A stretch of DNA of 64,000 nucleotides, from the NCBI GenBank assembly GCA_910586585.1, contig CAJUKA010000016.1, positions 1 through 64,000 on the forward strand. Direction: 5' to 3'. The notes beneath the pieces are model-generated. The model saw nothing but the letters and a program-made list of their open reading frames with translations, had not been told where the DNA came from and did not search any database. Position numbers and translations under genes: made by a program. The stretch comes from an uncultured Lachnospiraceae bacterium. GTDB lineage: Bacteria > Bacillota > Clostridia > Lachnospirales > Lachnospiraceae. Positions 8,676 through 16,465 of the stretch are shown here, in pieces (positions within the stretch are counted from its first letter, which is position 1; each line of letters starts with the position of its first letter).

Positions 8676-9267
8676 CAATATAATCCTCTACAAAGCTTTT
8701 ATAACCATCTACATCGGCACCAACAATCGCTTCACCAACAATTGTTCCTTCCTTGTCAACAAAGAGCGTTGTAGGCACACCAACGACCCACCTTGTAATA
8801 TCACTCAAATCTTCATTTGCAATAATCTGTGTAAATTCTGCACCTGCTTTTTCTGTAATCATCACCGCCAAATCATGATGTTCTGTATCATTGTCTCCTT
8901 GAATATCAACAATCAGACCGACAAGCTGTACATTGTCCGGCATTTCTTTCGCCCACTCCCCAAGCTCTGGCATTTCCGCGATACATGGTGGACAGAATGT
9001 GCCCCATATATTTACAACGGTCAAATCCTTTTCTGCAAATATGCTTTCTGTTATTTCGTTTCCTTGCAAATCCTTTGCGATAAATGCCGGCATCTGTTTG
9101 GGCATACCAATAGATACTTCTGTATCTTCAGAGGATTCTGCAGTATTTGTTTCTTCTGCCTCCGATACTTCTGATACAATTTTCTCTTCTGTGTTTCCAC
9201 ACCCTGCAAGCATTGCTGCAGCAAGAAGCAGACTGCAAAGCTTTCTCCATTTACTTTTTTGATTCAT
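8665..9267 (-). CDS. TlpA-like thioredoxin-fold lipoprotein
   Basis: A 200-residue redoxin. The start at 9267 (MNQKSKWRKLC) is chosen because GGGAGG sits 9 bases upstream and a lipoprotein signal follows directly (LAGC, Cys 23); an upstream in-frame ATG would add 15 residues ahead of the signal. After a Glu/Ser-rich linker (about 24-52) comes a TlpA/ResA thioredoxin fold with active site CPPC at 92-95 (WGTFCPPC) and a cis-proline region VVGVPTTLF. It is anchored outside the membrane and is probably a disulfide reductase fed by the downstream NapH-like protein. Confidence 0.88.
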   Translation of the reverse strand: MNQKSKWRKLCSLLLAAAMLAGCGNTEEKIVSEVSEAEETNTAESSEDTEVSIGMPKQMPAFIAKDLQGNEITESIFAEKDLTVVNIWGTFCPPCIAEMPELGEWAKEMPDNVQLVGLIVDIQGDNDTEHHDLAVMITEKAGAEFTQIIANEDLSDITRWVVGVPTTLFVDKEGTIVGEAIVGADVDGYKSFVEDYIDGK

Positions 9268-9649
9268 TCCATTTAACCTCCCTGAATTTCTGTTACACTT
9301 ATGCATTTTCACAGTATAATTTCTCTTAAAAATACGCTCTTGGTGTCCTAAACATATTTTAACACAAAATAACGATAATGTGCACCTTTTTCCGATGATA
9401 AAGTAGAATTAAAGTAACAGTTCAGCTTAGTATTTTTCACTGTGCTATTATATCATTACGAAAAAAATCTAAATTTTTATTGTATTGTCAGAAAAAGGGC
9501 GCTACAATAATAAAGGAATGTATTCTCTAAGTCTTATTGTGCTTAATATGATTGTGGGAACCTGCACAAATTGCATCTGCCAAAAAATCCGCAAGAATAA
9601 CTACAAGAGAGATTCTGAGCGTACATAAAAAGCATTAAGGGGGATTATC
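9268..9649. other. Divergent intergenic region before the chemoreceptor
   Basis: About 380 bp between the redox cassette and the chemoreceptor. It contains the promoter listed at 9480-9508 and a short match (AAAGTAACAGTTCAG near 9411) to sequence at the edge of the repeat element near 55.9 kb. I found no riboswitch core or small gene. Confidence 0.5.
9480..9508 (+). promoter_or_regulatory. Sigma-A-like promoter of the chemoreceptor gene
   Basis: TTGTAT (-35) and TACAAT (-10) are separated by exactly 17 bases, about 140 bp upstream of the start codon. The -10 matches the consensus at five of six positions. I did not see a clear sigma-D motility-type promoter. Confidence 0.4.
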
Positions 9650-11680
9650 ATGAAACAGAAAACAAAAGACCGAAATTCCAGAAAAAATATTGCAGATGAA
9701 ATTCTTCATCAAATTGGCGGAAGTGTTATTTTTGTACTTTTATTTATAGCAATTGTTGCAATCTGTATGGTAGGATGGCTGACAATTTCTTCAAAGGAAG
9801 CCGAATTGACACTCGAATCACAGGCAGCCGCAAACCAGTTAGCAGGTTTTTTGGAGCAATACATAAAATGTGCAGAGCAACTGGCAGTTAACCCAGAGAT
9901 TGAAAATGTTATGAAACAAACAAAAGCAGGCGATGATATCTTGCAGGCTGAGCAAATGGAAACTGTCAGAAATAATCTTATGGACATTGTAAACACAGAT
10001 CCAGAAAATATTTTGTCTGTGTGGATTGCTGATATAGATGCAAGTGTACTAACACAATCCGATGGATTTACCACAGGTGAAGGGTGGGACGTTACTACAC
10101 GCGAATGGTATACATGTATAGAGACAAAAAAGACGATTCTGACAGAACCTTATGTGGATTCTGCCTCCGGAAAAATGATACTAAGCGCTGTGTCGCCAGT
10201 TTATGATAAATCTACATCAACGGTTATCGGCGCAACAGGAATGGATATTTCTTTAGAGCATATGACAAATATCATGAGTGAATACGTGATAGGACAGAAT
10301 GGGCATATCTTACTTTTTTCCGGCGAAGGTACCATCCTTTATCATGCGAACAAAGATTATATCCAGAAAAATATCGCTGATACAAATATCTCTCAAAACG
10401 CTGTTGATGCAGTTATTTCAGGCAATGAGCTTTTTCTGAAATATAAGGCGGATGGCGTCACAAAATATGGTGCCGTAGATTCTATAGGTGAAACAGGATA
10501 TGTTGTTCTCAGCAATATGCCTTTATTGGAATTCTACTCAACGTTGATTGCAATGGTTATCGCGCTCATCGTTATCTTTTCAGTTGGTATTTTACTAATA
10601 GCTATCAGCATCAAGAAAAGCGCCGCAAATCTGACAAAACCGATTCTGGAATTGAATCATACTGCACAACAGCTTGCATCTGGGAACTTAGATGTGCATC
10701 TTCACATCACAAGTCAAGATGAAATTGGACAACTTGGCGAATCTTTCCAAAAGACAGTCAACCGACTCAAACAATATATTGTATATATTGATGAAACGGC
10801 GGAAGTATTGGAGCAAATCGCTGATGGAAAACTTCGTGTTGAATTAAAAAATGATTATGTTGGTGAATTCCAGAAAATAAAAACGGCTCTGCTCAATATT
10901 TCTGATTCTATGAATCAGGTTATGATAGGCATCAATGAAAGTTCGGAACGTGTATCTGTAGGCGCTGCTGAACTTGCTTCTGCTTCTCAAGTCTTAGCAG
11001 AGGGTGCAGAAGAACAGGCAGCATCAATTCAACAGCTCACAGCAACCACCGCTACAGTTACAGAACAGGTAGAGAACAGCCGCAAAGAAGCAGAAGCTTC
11101 TGCAAAAGCAACAGCACAAGCAACTACAATGATTGAACAGAATCAGGAAAAAATGAAGCAGATGATAGATGCGATGAATGAAATCCGCCAAACCTCACAG
11201 CAGGTTGTTGGCATTATTCAGACAATCGAAGATATTGCATCACAGACAAATCTTTTGTCCTTAAATGCTTCTATCGAAGCAGCCCGCGCTGGTGAAGCCG
11301 GCAAAGGTTTTGCAGTTGTAGCAGATGAAATAGGCAAACTGGCACTGGAAAGTTCCAAAGCAGCAAACACCACAAAAGAACTGATTGAAATTTCAATGGA
11401 AGAAATCAATAAGGGAAATACGATTGCCGCTGGTGCTATGAGTTCTCTGAAAGAATCTGTAAGCGCAGTAGACCATGTAAATAAGATGATTCAAGAAACC
11501 GCAGAGAATGCAGCGATTCAGGCAGAAAATATGAAACAGCTCCGTGTAGGAATTGAAGAAATCGCTCATGGAATACAAGATAATTCTGCTGCCTCCGAGG
11601 AAACTTCTGCAACCTCCGAGGAATTGGCTTCACAGGCTGACATACTGAACAAAATGGTGCAGAAATTTGAACTTTGCTAA
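9650..11680 (+). CDS. Methyl-accepting chemotaxis protein with dCache-type sensor
   Basis: A 676-residue transmembrane receptor. Helix 1 spans about 25-47. An extracellular Cache-type domain follows (about 50-295; ...IGATGMDISLEHM). Helix 2 lies at about 300-325. A HAMP domain and HAMP-like linker come next (about 326-415), then a long cytoplasmic signalling coiled coil with the conserved hairpin tip (IASQTNLLSLNASIEAARAG, then GKGFAVVADEIGKLA). Cache receptors usually bind small acids or amino acids and signal to CheA through CheW. No other chemotaxis genes adjoin it; cheR lies 24 kb away. Its ribosome binding site is AAGGGGG. A bidirectional terminator follows. Confidence 0.93.
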   Translation: MKQKTKDRNSRKNIADEILHQIGGSVIFVLLFIAIVAICMVGWLTISSKEAELTLESQAAANQLAGFLEQYIKCAEQLAVNPEIENVMKQTKAGDDILQAEQMETVRNNLMDIVNTDPENILSVWIADIDASVLTQSDGFTTGEGWDVTTREWYTCIETKKTILTEPYVDSASGKMILSAVSPVYDKSTSTVIGATGMDISLEHMTNIMSEYVIGQNGHILLFSGEGTILYHANKDYIQKNIADTNISQNAVDAVISGNELFLKYKADGVTKYGAVDSIGETGYVVLSNMPLLEFYSTLIAMVIALIVIFSVGILLIAISIKKSAANLTKPILELNHTAQQLASGNLDVHLHITSQDEIGQLGESFQKTVNRLKQYIVYIDETAEVLEQIADGKLRVELKNDYVGEFQKIKTALLNISDSMNQVMIGINESSERVSVGAAELASASQVLAEGAEEQAASIQQLTATTATVTEQVENSRKEAEASAKATAQATTMIEQNQEKMKQMIDAMNEIRQTSQQVVGIIQTIEDIASQTNLLSLNASIEAARAGEAGKGFAVVADEIGKLALESSKAANTTKELIEISMEEINKGNTIAAGAMSSLKESVSAVDHVNKMIQETAENAAIQAENMKQLRVGIEEIAHGIQDNSAASEETSATSEELASQADILNKMVQKFELC

Positions 11681-11696
11681 ATGAATTTCATACCAC

Positions 11697-11754
11697 GAAA
11701 AAAGAAGCTTTCCGTTTGCAGAACTATGCCTGCTTAACGGAAAGCTTCTTTTTT
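11697..11754. terminator. Bidirectional terminator between the chemoreceptor and TPR genes
   Basis: AAGAAGCTTTCCGTT pairs with AACGGAAAGCTTCTT (15 of 15). T-runs follow on both strands. It serves both converging genes, and the right arm overlaps the last codons of the TPR gene. Confidence 0.9.
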
Positions 11755-13614
11755 CATTTCTTTCTCTAACCACTGTTCAAAATTGCCATCTGGGTTTGAT
11801 TGGTAATATGCATGCTTCATATTTGTGTAATCAGCCTGCGTGTATGAATGGCTACTCCCTAATACAGACAAAAAAACATTGTATGCTTTCAGATAATATG
11901 ATATTGCGTTTTTATATTGCTTCTGTTTTAGGTATAAATCTGCCAAATTATTGTACGTTATTGCTGTATCTGGATGTGTTTCTCCCAATACCTCTTTTCT
12001 AATTTTCAAGCTTTTTTCATACAGCTCTTCCGCTTTGTTATATTTTCCCTGTTTTTGATAAACATAAGCCAAATTATTGTACGTTATTGCTGTATCTGGA
12101 TGTGTTTCTCCCAATACCTCTTTTCTAATTTTCAGGCTTTTTTCATACAGCTCTTCCGCTTTGTTATATTTTCCCTGTCTTTGATAAACATAAGCCAGAT
12201 TATTATAATTTGTCGCTGTATCTGGGTGCTCTTCTCCTAATACTTCTTTACTGATTTGCAAGCTCTTTTGAACTAATTGTTTTGCTTTGTTATATTTTCC
12301 CTGTTTTTGATATATATAAGCCAGATTATTATAACTTGTCACTATATCTGGATGCTGATCTCCCAGTATTTTTCTCCTTACCTGTAAACTCTTTTGATAT
12401 AGTTCTTCTGCTTTTTGATAGTTTCCCTGATTTTCATATATACCCGCCAGATTATTATAACTTATCGCTGTATCTATATGATTTTCTCCTAATACTTCTT
12501 TACTGATTTGCAAACTCTTTTGATACAGTTCTTCTGCCTTGTTGTATTTTCCCTGTTCCTTATATACATAAGCCAGATTGTTATATATTGTCGCTGTATT
12601 GGGATGCTCTTCTCCTAATATCTCTTTACTGATTTGCAAACTCTTTTGGTACAGTTCTTCTGCCTTGTTGTATTTTCCCTGTTCTTGATATACATAAGCC
12701 AGATTATTATATATTGTCGCTGTATTGGGATGCTCTTCTCCTAATATCTCTTTACTGATTTGCAAACTCTTTTGGTACAGTTCTTCTGCCTTGTTGTATT
12801 TTCCCTGTTCTTGATATACATAAGCCAGATTATTATATATTAACACTGTATCTGGATGCTCTTCTTCCAGTATTTTTTTCCTTATCTGTAAACTCTCTTG
12901 ATATAATAATTCCGCTTCTTTGTATTTTCCCTGGTATTTATATACATCTGCAAGCAATTGCTGGACTCCTGCTATTTCCAGATGCTGCGGACCAAGTAAA
13001 TTCTCTTTAATTTCCTGTGCTTTTTGTAACAGCCTCACACTTTCATTATAGTGTGCTTTGTCCTGTTCCTCTTTTGCCTGTTCTATGAAATCATATGCCT
13101 CTGCAAACTTTTGCTTTGCTTCCTCTGGTTTCCACTTTTTTTCTTTTGACAGTTTTTCTGTTACAGACAACAATTCTTTTTCCTTTTCTTCTGTCTCGTC
13201 ATTATGAAAGATAATTCGAAGCTTCACAAAAGAATAAAAATCATATGCCTTCGTAGCGAGTCTGTCATCCCCATACGGCGTAACAAAAAAAATAAAATTT
13301 TTTCCAAGCCCCTCCAACATATCCCTGCTGAAATTCAAACGCTTCAGACCATCTTCATTCTGTATTGCAAGATGAAAATTGACAACCATAAAAATCTGCG
13401 TTTCAGGTTCTCTGTCTGCCCACTCCTGCAAATCACGAAAAGAATATGCTCCTGGGTGCCGTTTATAATCATAAACCTTGACTGCTCCTCTTCTGTAAAT
13501 ATCAACAATTTCTTTTTGTGTGTCTTCATCAGCTACGACTAAATACAATCCCTGTTCTGATTTATTGATAATCCAACCTAAGGTCTGGTATCCTTCCTGA
13601 TCATGCTCCCGCAT
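11734..13614 (-). CDS. TPR (kinesin-light-chain type) protein with unusual N-terminal domain
   Basis: A 626-residue soluble protein. Residues 1-150 form a compact domain (GWIINKSEQGLYLVVADEDT ... LNFSRDMLEGLGKNFIFFVT ... KAYDFYSFVKLRIIF). Its LNxxRDxL...FIFFV...DFYSF pattern resembles domains of large bacterial P-loop/TPR proteins. A charged helical linker follows. Then come about nine 42-residue TPR_12 units with the core YNNLAYVYxxQGKYNKAEEL and the loop LGEEHPDTA. Such repeats form a superhelical scaffold for ligand or protein binding. It starts 1 bp after the stop of a P-loop NTPase gene, so the two products probably act together. Function is unknown; an NLR-like sensor or defence role is inference. 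Confidence 0.85.
   Translation of the reverse strand: MREHDQEGYQTLGWIINKSEQGLYLVVADEDTQKEIVDIYRRGAVKVYDYKRHPGAYSFRDLQEWADREPETQIFMVVNFHLAIQNEDGLKRLNFSRDMLEGLGKNFIFFVTPYGDDRLATKAYDFYSFVKLRIIFHNDETEEKEKELLSVTEKLSKEKKWKPEEAKQKFAEAYDFIEQAKEEQDKAHYNESVRLLQKAQEIKENLLGPQHLEIAGVQQLLADVYKYQGKYKEAELLYQESLQIRKKILEEEHPDTVLIYNNLAYVYQEQGKYNKAEELYQKSLQISKEILGEEHPNTATIYNNLAYVYQEQGKYNKAEELYQKSLQISKEILGEEHPNTATIYNNLAYVYKEQGKYNKAEELYQKSLQISKEVLGENHIDTAISYNNLAGIYENQGNYQKAEELYQKSLQVRRKILGDQHPDIVTSYNNLAYIYQKQGKYNKAKQLVQKSLQISKEVLGEEHPDTATNYNNLAYVYQRQGKYNKAEELYEKSLKIRKEVLGETHPDTAITYNNLAYVYQKQGKYNKAEELYEKSLKIRKEVLGETHPDTAITYNNLADLYLKQKQYKNAISYYLKAYNVFLSVLGSSHSYTQADYTNMKHAYYQSNPDGNFEQWLEKEMKKEAFR
11945..12965. repeat. 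126-bp tandem repeats within the TPR gene
   Basis: The TPR units are also DNA repeats of 126 bp (42 codons). The units beginning about 11945 and 12071 differ at only a few bases, and those around 12598 and 12724 are virtually identical over the full period. Outer units are more diverged. The pattern points to recent unit duplication or gene conversion in two separate places. Confidence 0.9.
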
Positions 13615-13615
13615 A

Positions 13616-14914
13616 TCAAACCATCCCCTGTTCCTTAAAAAATTTCATCACCAAAGGATGAACATTGTGCCATCGCTTCCCATTGTATTCCAACACCACA
13701 GATGCCTGCAGCATCTTCAGCAGCATTTCCTTGTTTTCTATCCGCTCTTTATTTTCATGGTAAATCTTCAACAGAAAATCATAGTCCTTCTCCTCGATTC
13801 GTCTTGTTAAAGAAGTCTTCACCTCCTCAAGCGCGCGTTCCGCATCCTCCATAGAAATCACTGCGCTGTTTCTGCGCTTTGCTCTATTTGCAGAGGTATT
13901 AATCACATGAAATAAATCTCTCAGAGATCCTCCCGTGTACTGAATCAGCATTTCCAAAACACCTGTCTCAAATAGGGACAAATCCGCACGTTTTTCCACG
14001 ATTTCACGAATTATATCAATCCCCTCTTGAAAAGGTTGATTATCGATTGTTTCAATTTTAATCATTGGCAGTGTTTTCGTTATGAAATAGCTTTCCATAG
14101 CAGAGAACCGTGTATCATACGAAAGTCCGATTGGAAATGTATAGATTACTGGAAACCGCATTCCAGATAAAATTGCTGCATAATTATAAAACACAGTCCA
14201 TGCATCTTCCGGATTGAGTTTGTCAAGATCTTCAAAAATTACAATTGGACGCTTTCCTTCTGCTTTTTTTGCAATTTCTTCTGCTACCTTCCCCAATATT
14301 CCAATCCATTCGCTGGAACGAATGCTTATTTTTCTGCGATATTCTTTTCTGATTTCTTCATTATATTTTAAATCTGCTTTTATTTTTGTGTAAAGATTCA
14401 AAATACCTGCAAGAATCCCTTTGGTTTCGACAGATACACCTGTTTCAATAGAAGCCGACGCTGTTTCCTGCGCCATTCTAATTTCTGTGCCTTCCTCCCA
14501 AAAACTTTGAATATTTTTCAGAAGCTCATTTTCAATTTCACACCCTGCTTCCTGGGCAATTTCCAGCAGTGCTTCTCCCAGTAGTATAAAGAGATCTGAA
14601 TGCACAATATTAAATAAATCTAAGTCTGTACTGCAATGAATTATCTTCACAGAATATCCCTCCGCCACAAGCTTTTGTGACATTCTGTTCAGCTCTGTGC
14701 TCTTTCCGCAGCCTCTATGTCCCAACAGCAGACAGGCACTGCATTCTTCGGAATTCTGACAAATATCAAAAATATCTTCAATAGGAGAATTGTATTTATC
14801 GCTTGTACGATATTCCATTGTATCCTCACAGTAAAACTCTACCATCTGTTCTGATCGTAATGGCGCTGGTGAAAAAGCATTAATGATTTCTGAAATCTGA
14901 TTTGCATATTTCAT
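13616..14914 (-). CDS. AAA/STAND-like P-loop NTPase, partner of the TPR protein
   Basis: A 432-residue ATPase from the start at 14914, chosen for a near-perfect AAAAGGAGG 7 bases upstream. Walker A is GHRGCGKST at 65-73. Walker B is RPIVIFEDLDKL, about 170 residues later. A sensor/arginine-type segment (GGSLRDLFHVINTSANRAKR) and a C-terminal winged-helix-like part (residues 350-432) follow. The frame stays open upstream for 38 more codons to a GTG at 15028 and would add a strong transmembrane helix, so a membrane-anchored form is possible. It is followed 1 bp later by the TPR gene. The architecture resembles regulatory NTPases of the KAP/STAND group; the substrate is unknown. Confidence 0.8.
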   Translation of the reverse strand: MKYANQISEIINAFSPAPLRSEQMVEFYCEDTMEYRTSDKYNSPIEDIFDICQNSEECSACLLLGHRGCGKSTELNRMSQKLVAEGYSVKIIHCSTDLDLFNIVHSDLFILLGEALLEIAQEAGCEIENELLKNIQSFWEEGTEIRMAQETASASIETGVSVETKGILAGILNLYTKIKADLKYNEEIRKEYRRKISIRSSEWIGILGKVAEEIAKKAEGKRPIVIFEDLDKLNPEDAWTVFYNYAAILSGMRFPVIYTFPIGLSYDTRFSAMESYFITKTLPMIKIETIDNQPFQEGIDIIREIVEKRADLSLFETGVLEMLIQYTGGSLRDLFHVINTSANRAKRRNSAVISMEDAERALEEVKTSLTRRIEEKDYDFLLKIYHENKERIENKEMLLKMLQASVVLEYNGKRWHNVHPLVMKFFKEQGMV

Positions 14915-15139
14915 TAAAATACCTCCTTTTAAATCGCTGTGCAACAGCATTATCGCAGCCACAAGTAGTCCCAGTAATAGGACTGCCAAAATGGTTCCAA
15001 TTGTCGCAAGAATATTCAGTATCAACACAGTCTTTCAACTCATCCTCTGTCTATTTTTTGTGTATCATATAACTTAATGAAACAACAATCAAGTATGAAT
15101 CATTCAGGCAACGCACGCATTCCTTTGACAGTACCAAAG

Positions 15140-15820
15140 TCAGAATGTATATATATTAGGGATGTTTGATGTCTTATAATATTTGTATACATTTTCACTA
15201 GAATAGGTGCTCCACTCTGCATTTGTAAAGGTCACTATGGCAGTTTCCCCTTCTAAGGTTATGGTTCCTTCAAGGATTTGACCATTAGGCGCTGTCGCTG
15301 AAAACATGATTCCGTCGTCATCAGCTATTCCTTTCCCATCATCAAGTGATACTAACCGGAAAATACCAATCTGAATCCAATATGTTCCATCTTCATTTTT
15401 TTGAATCTCAAGGCTTGGTTCATCCATATCAAAACTGTTGTATTCCCCTACAAACAAATCCTCTTTCATATCTTGAGTTAATTGCGTCTGCATAGTTTGT
15501 GTTGATTCCGCTGTATTGTTTTCAACTGTTGTTTCTGTTTGAGGTAATTCTGCTATTTCCTGACTATTGTTCACAGGACTGCTGCCTTGCTCAATTTCTT
15601 CTGTCAATAATTCTTCGCTCGCAGAATTGCTTAGTTCCTCTGATATCTTTTCCGTCCCTGTCATCGGCATCTCAAGTTTTTGGCCTACCGCTTCAAAAGG
15701 TATTTGCTGTAGTTCATCCTCATCAATTTTTCCCGTACAAGCACCCAAAAATAATGGTATTATCATTGCAACCAGCAATATGCACTTTTCTTTCATATCA
15801 ATTCTACTATTCCTGCTCAT
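15140..15820 (-). CDS. Lipoprotein of unknown function
   Basis: About 226 residues from an ATG at 15820, which has GTGGGGAT upstream; in-frame alternatives are 15847 and 15796. A lipoprotein signal with lipobox LGAC is clear. A Ser/Thr/Glu/Gln-rich, probably disordered linker spans about 100 residues. A compact beta-rich domain at the C-terminus follows (LFVGEYNSFDMDEPSLEIQK ... TITLEGETAIVTFTNAEWS). It is probably a cell-surface binding protein. It lies 112 bp or more upstream of the NTPase/TPR pair on the same strand, so it could be part of that unit. Confidence 0.75.
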   Translation of the reverse strand: MSRNSRIDMKEKCILLVAMIIPLFLGACTGKIDEDELQQIPFEAVGQKLEMPMTGTEKISEELSNSASEELLTEEIEQGSSPVNNSQEIAELPQTETTVENNTAESTQTMQTQLTQDMKEDLFVGEYNSFDMDEPSLEIQKNEDGTYWIQIGIFRLVSLDDGKGIADDDGIMFSATAPNGQILEGTITLEGETAIVTFTNAEWSTYSSENVYKYYKTSNIPNIYTF

Positions 15821-16004
15821 GTACAAATCCCCACTCGACAAATCCATTTATCAGCATACTGACACTGCCTTGATAAACTCTGGAAAGCTCTTTCATCCAG
15901 TACCTCCATCGTCCCCAAGTTGGAATGTCGTTTCTGTTTATATTGTAAACATATGCTGCAAAACACATATTACCATTTTTTGTCTACAATGTAAACATTT
16001 TCTG

Positions 16005-16463
16005 CTATAGGAAAATATGAAGTTTTTCCATTCGACGTAAATATTCATGCCGCAAAAGACGTAATAATATAAAATCATAGTACTTATCACGACAATAAAA
16101 TCCTTGTTCCTGCACGCCTTCCAGCTTATAGCCTGCTTTTTTGAAAAGTGCAATAGCAGGTTTGTTAAAATCAATAATTTTCACAGCAATCCGCTGATAA
16201 AAAAGCGCTTCAAAAACATACTGTTCCAAAAGCTCCAATGCCTCCAATGCATATCCTTCTCTGCGATTTTCTTCTTTCGAAATAATAATCTGAACACCTG
16301 TATTGTTCCATTCAGGATGGCAGTGTACCATCCCAATAAATCCAATATTGACTTGATTTTTCTTTTCTGTGATAGAATACCATTGGCTCACATGATTAGC
16401 CTGTTCGTATATTGGAATTTGATATAAAACGAGCCTTTTGGATTCTAAAAAAATGTGCTGCAT
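16005..16463 (-). CDS. GNAT family N-acetyltransferase (RimJ/RimL type)
   Basis: A 152-residue acyltransferase. The acetyl-CoA binding segment is recognisable as NRREGYALEALELLEQYVFE, followed by FNKPAIALFKKAGYKLEGV and a tail CRDKYYDFILLRLL. This layout is typical of RimJ/RimL or SpeG-like acetyltransferases acting on amino groups of proteins or small molecules. It starts 2 bp after the stop of the ABC exporter gene and is likely the last gene of that operon. The N-terminal part is shorter than in many relatives. The substrate is unknown. Confidence 0.85.
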   Translation of the reverse strand: MQHIFLESKRLVLYQIPIYEQANHVSQWYSITEKKNQVNIGFIGMVHCHPEWNNTGVQIIISKEENRREGYALEALELLEQYVFEALFYQRIAVKIIDFNKPAIALFKKAGYKLEGVQEQGFYCRDKYYDFILLRLLRHEYLRRMEKLHIFL

Positions 16464-16465
16464 TT

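Noticed and set aside
8500..9174. Long plus-strand open frame across the redox cassette
   Set aside because: It lies opposite three well-supported overlapping genes with lipobox, CxxC and Fe-S motifs, has no ribosome binding site and reads as low-quality Cys/Phe/His-rich sequence.
9268..9649. Possible c-di-GMP or other riboswitch before the chemoreceptor
   Set aside because: I searched by eye for the usual conserved core and for a terminator/antiterminator pair and found neither; only a plain promoter is supported.
11945..12965. Regular repeats that at first look like a repeat array
   Set aside because: The period is 126 bp in one open frame and each unit encodes a 42-residue TPR; there are no unique spacers, so it is not CRISPR.
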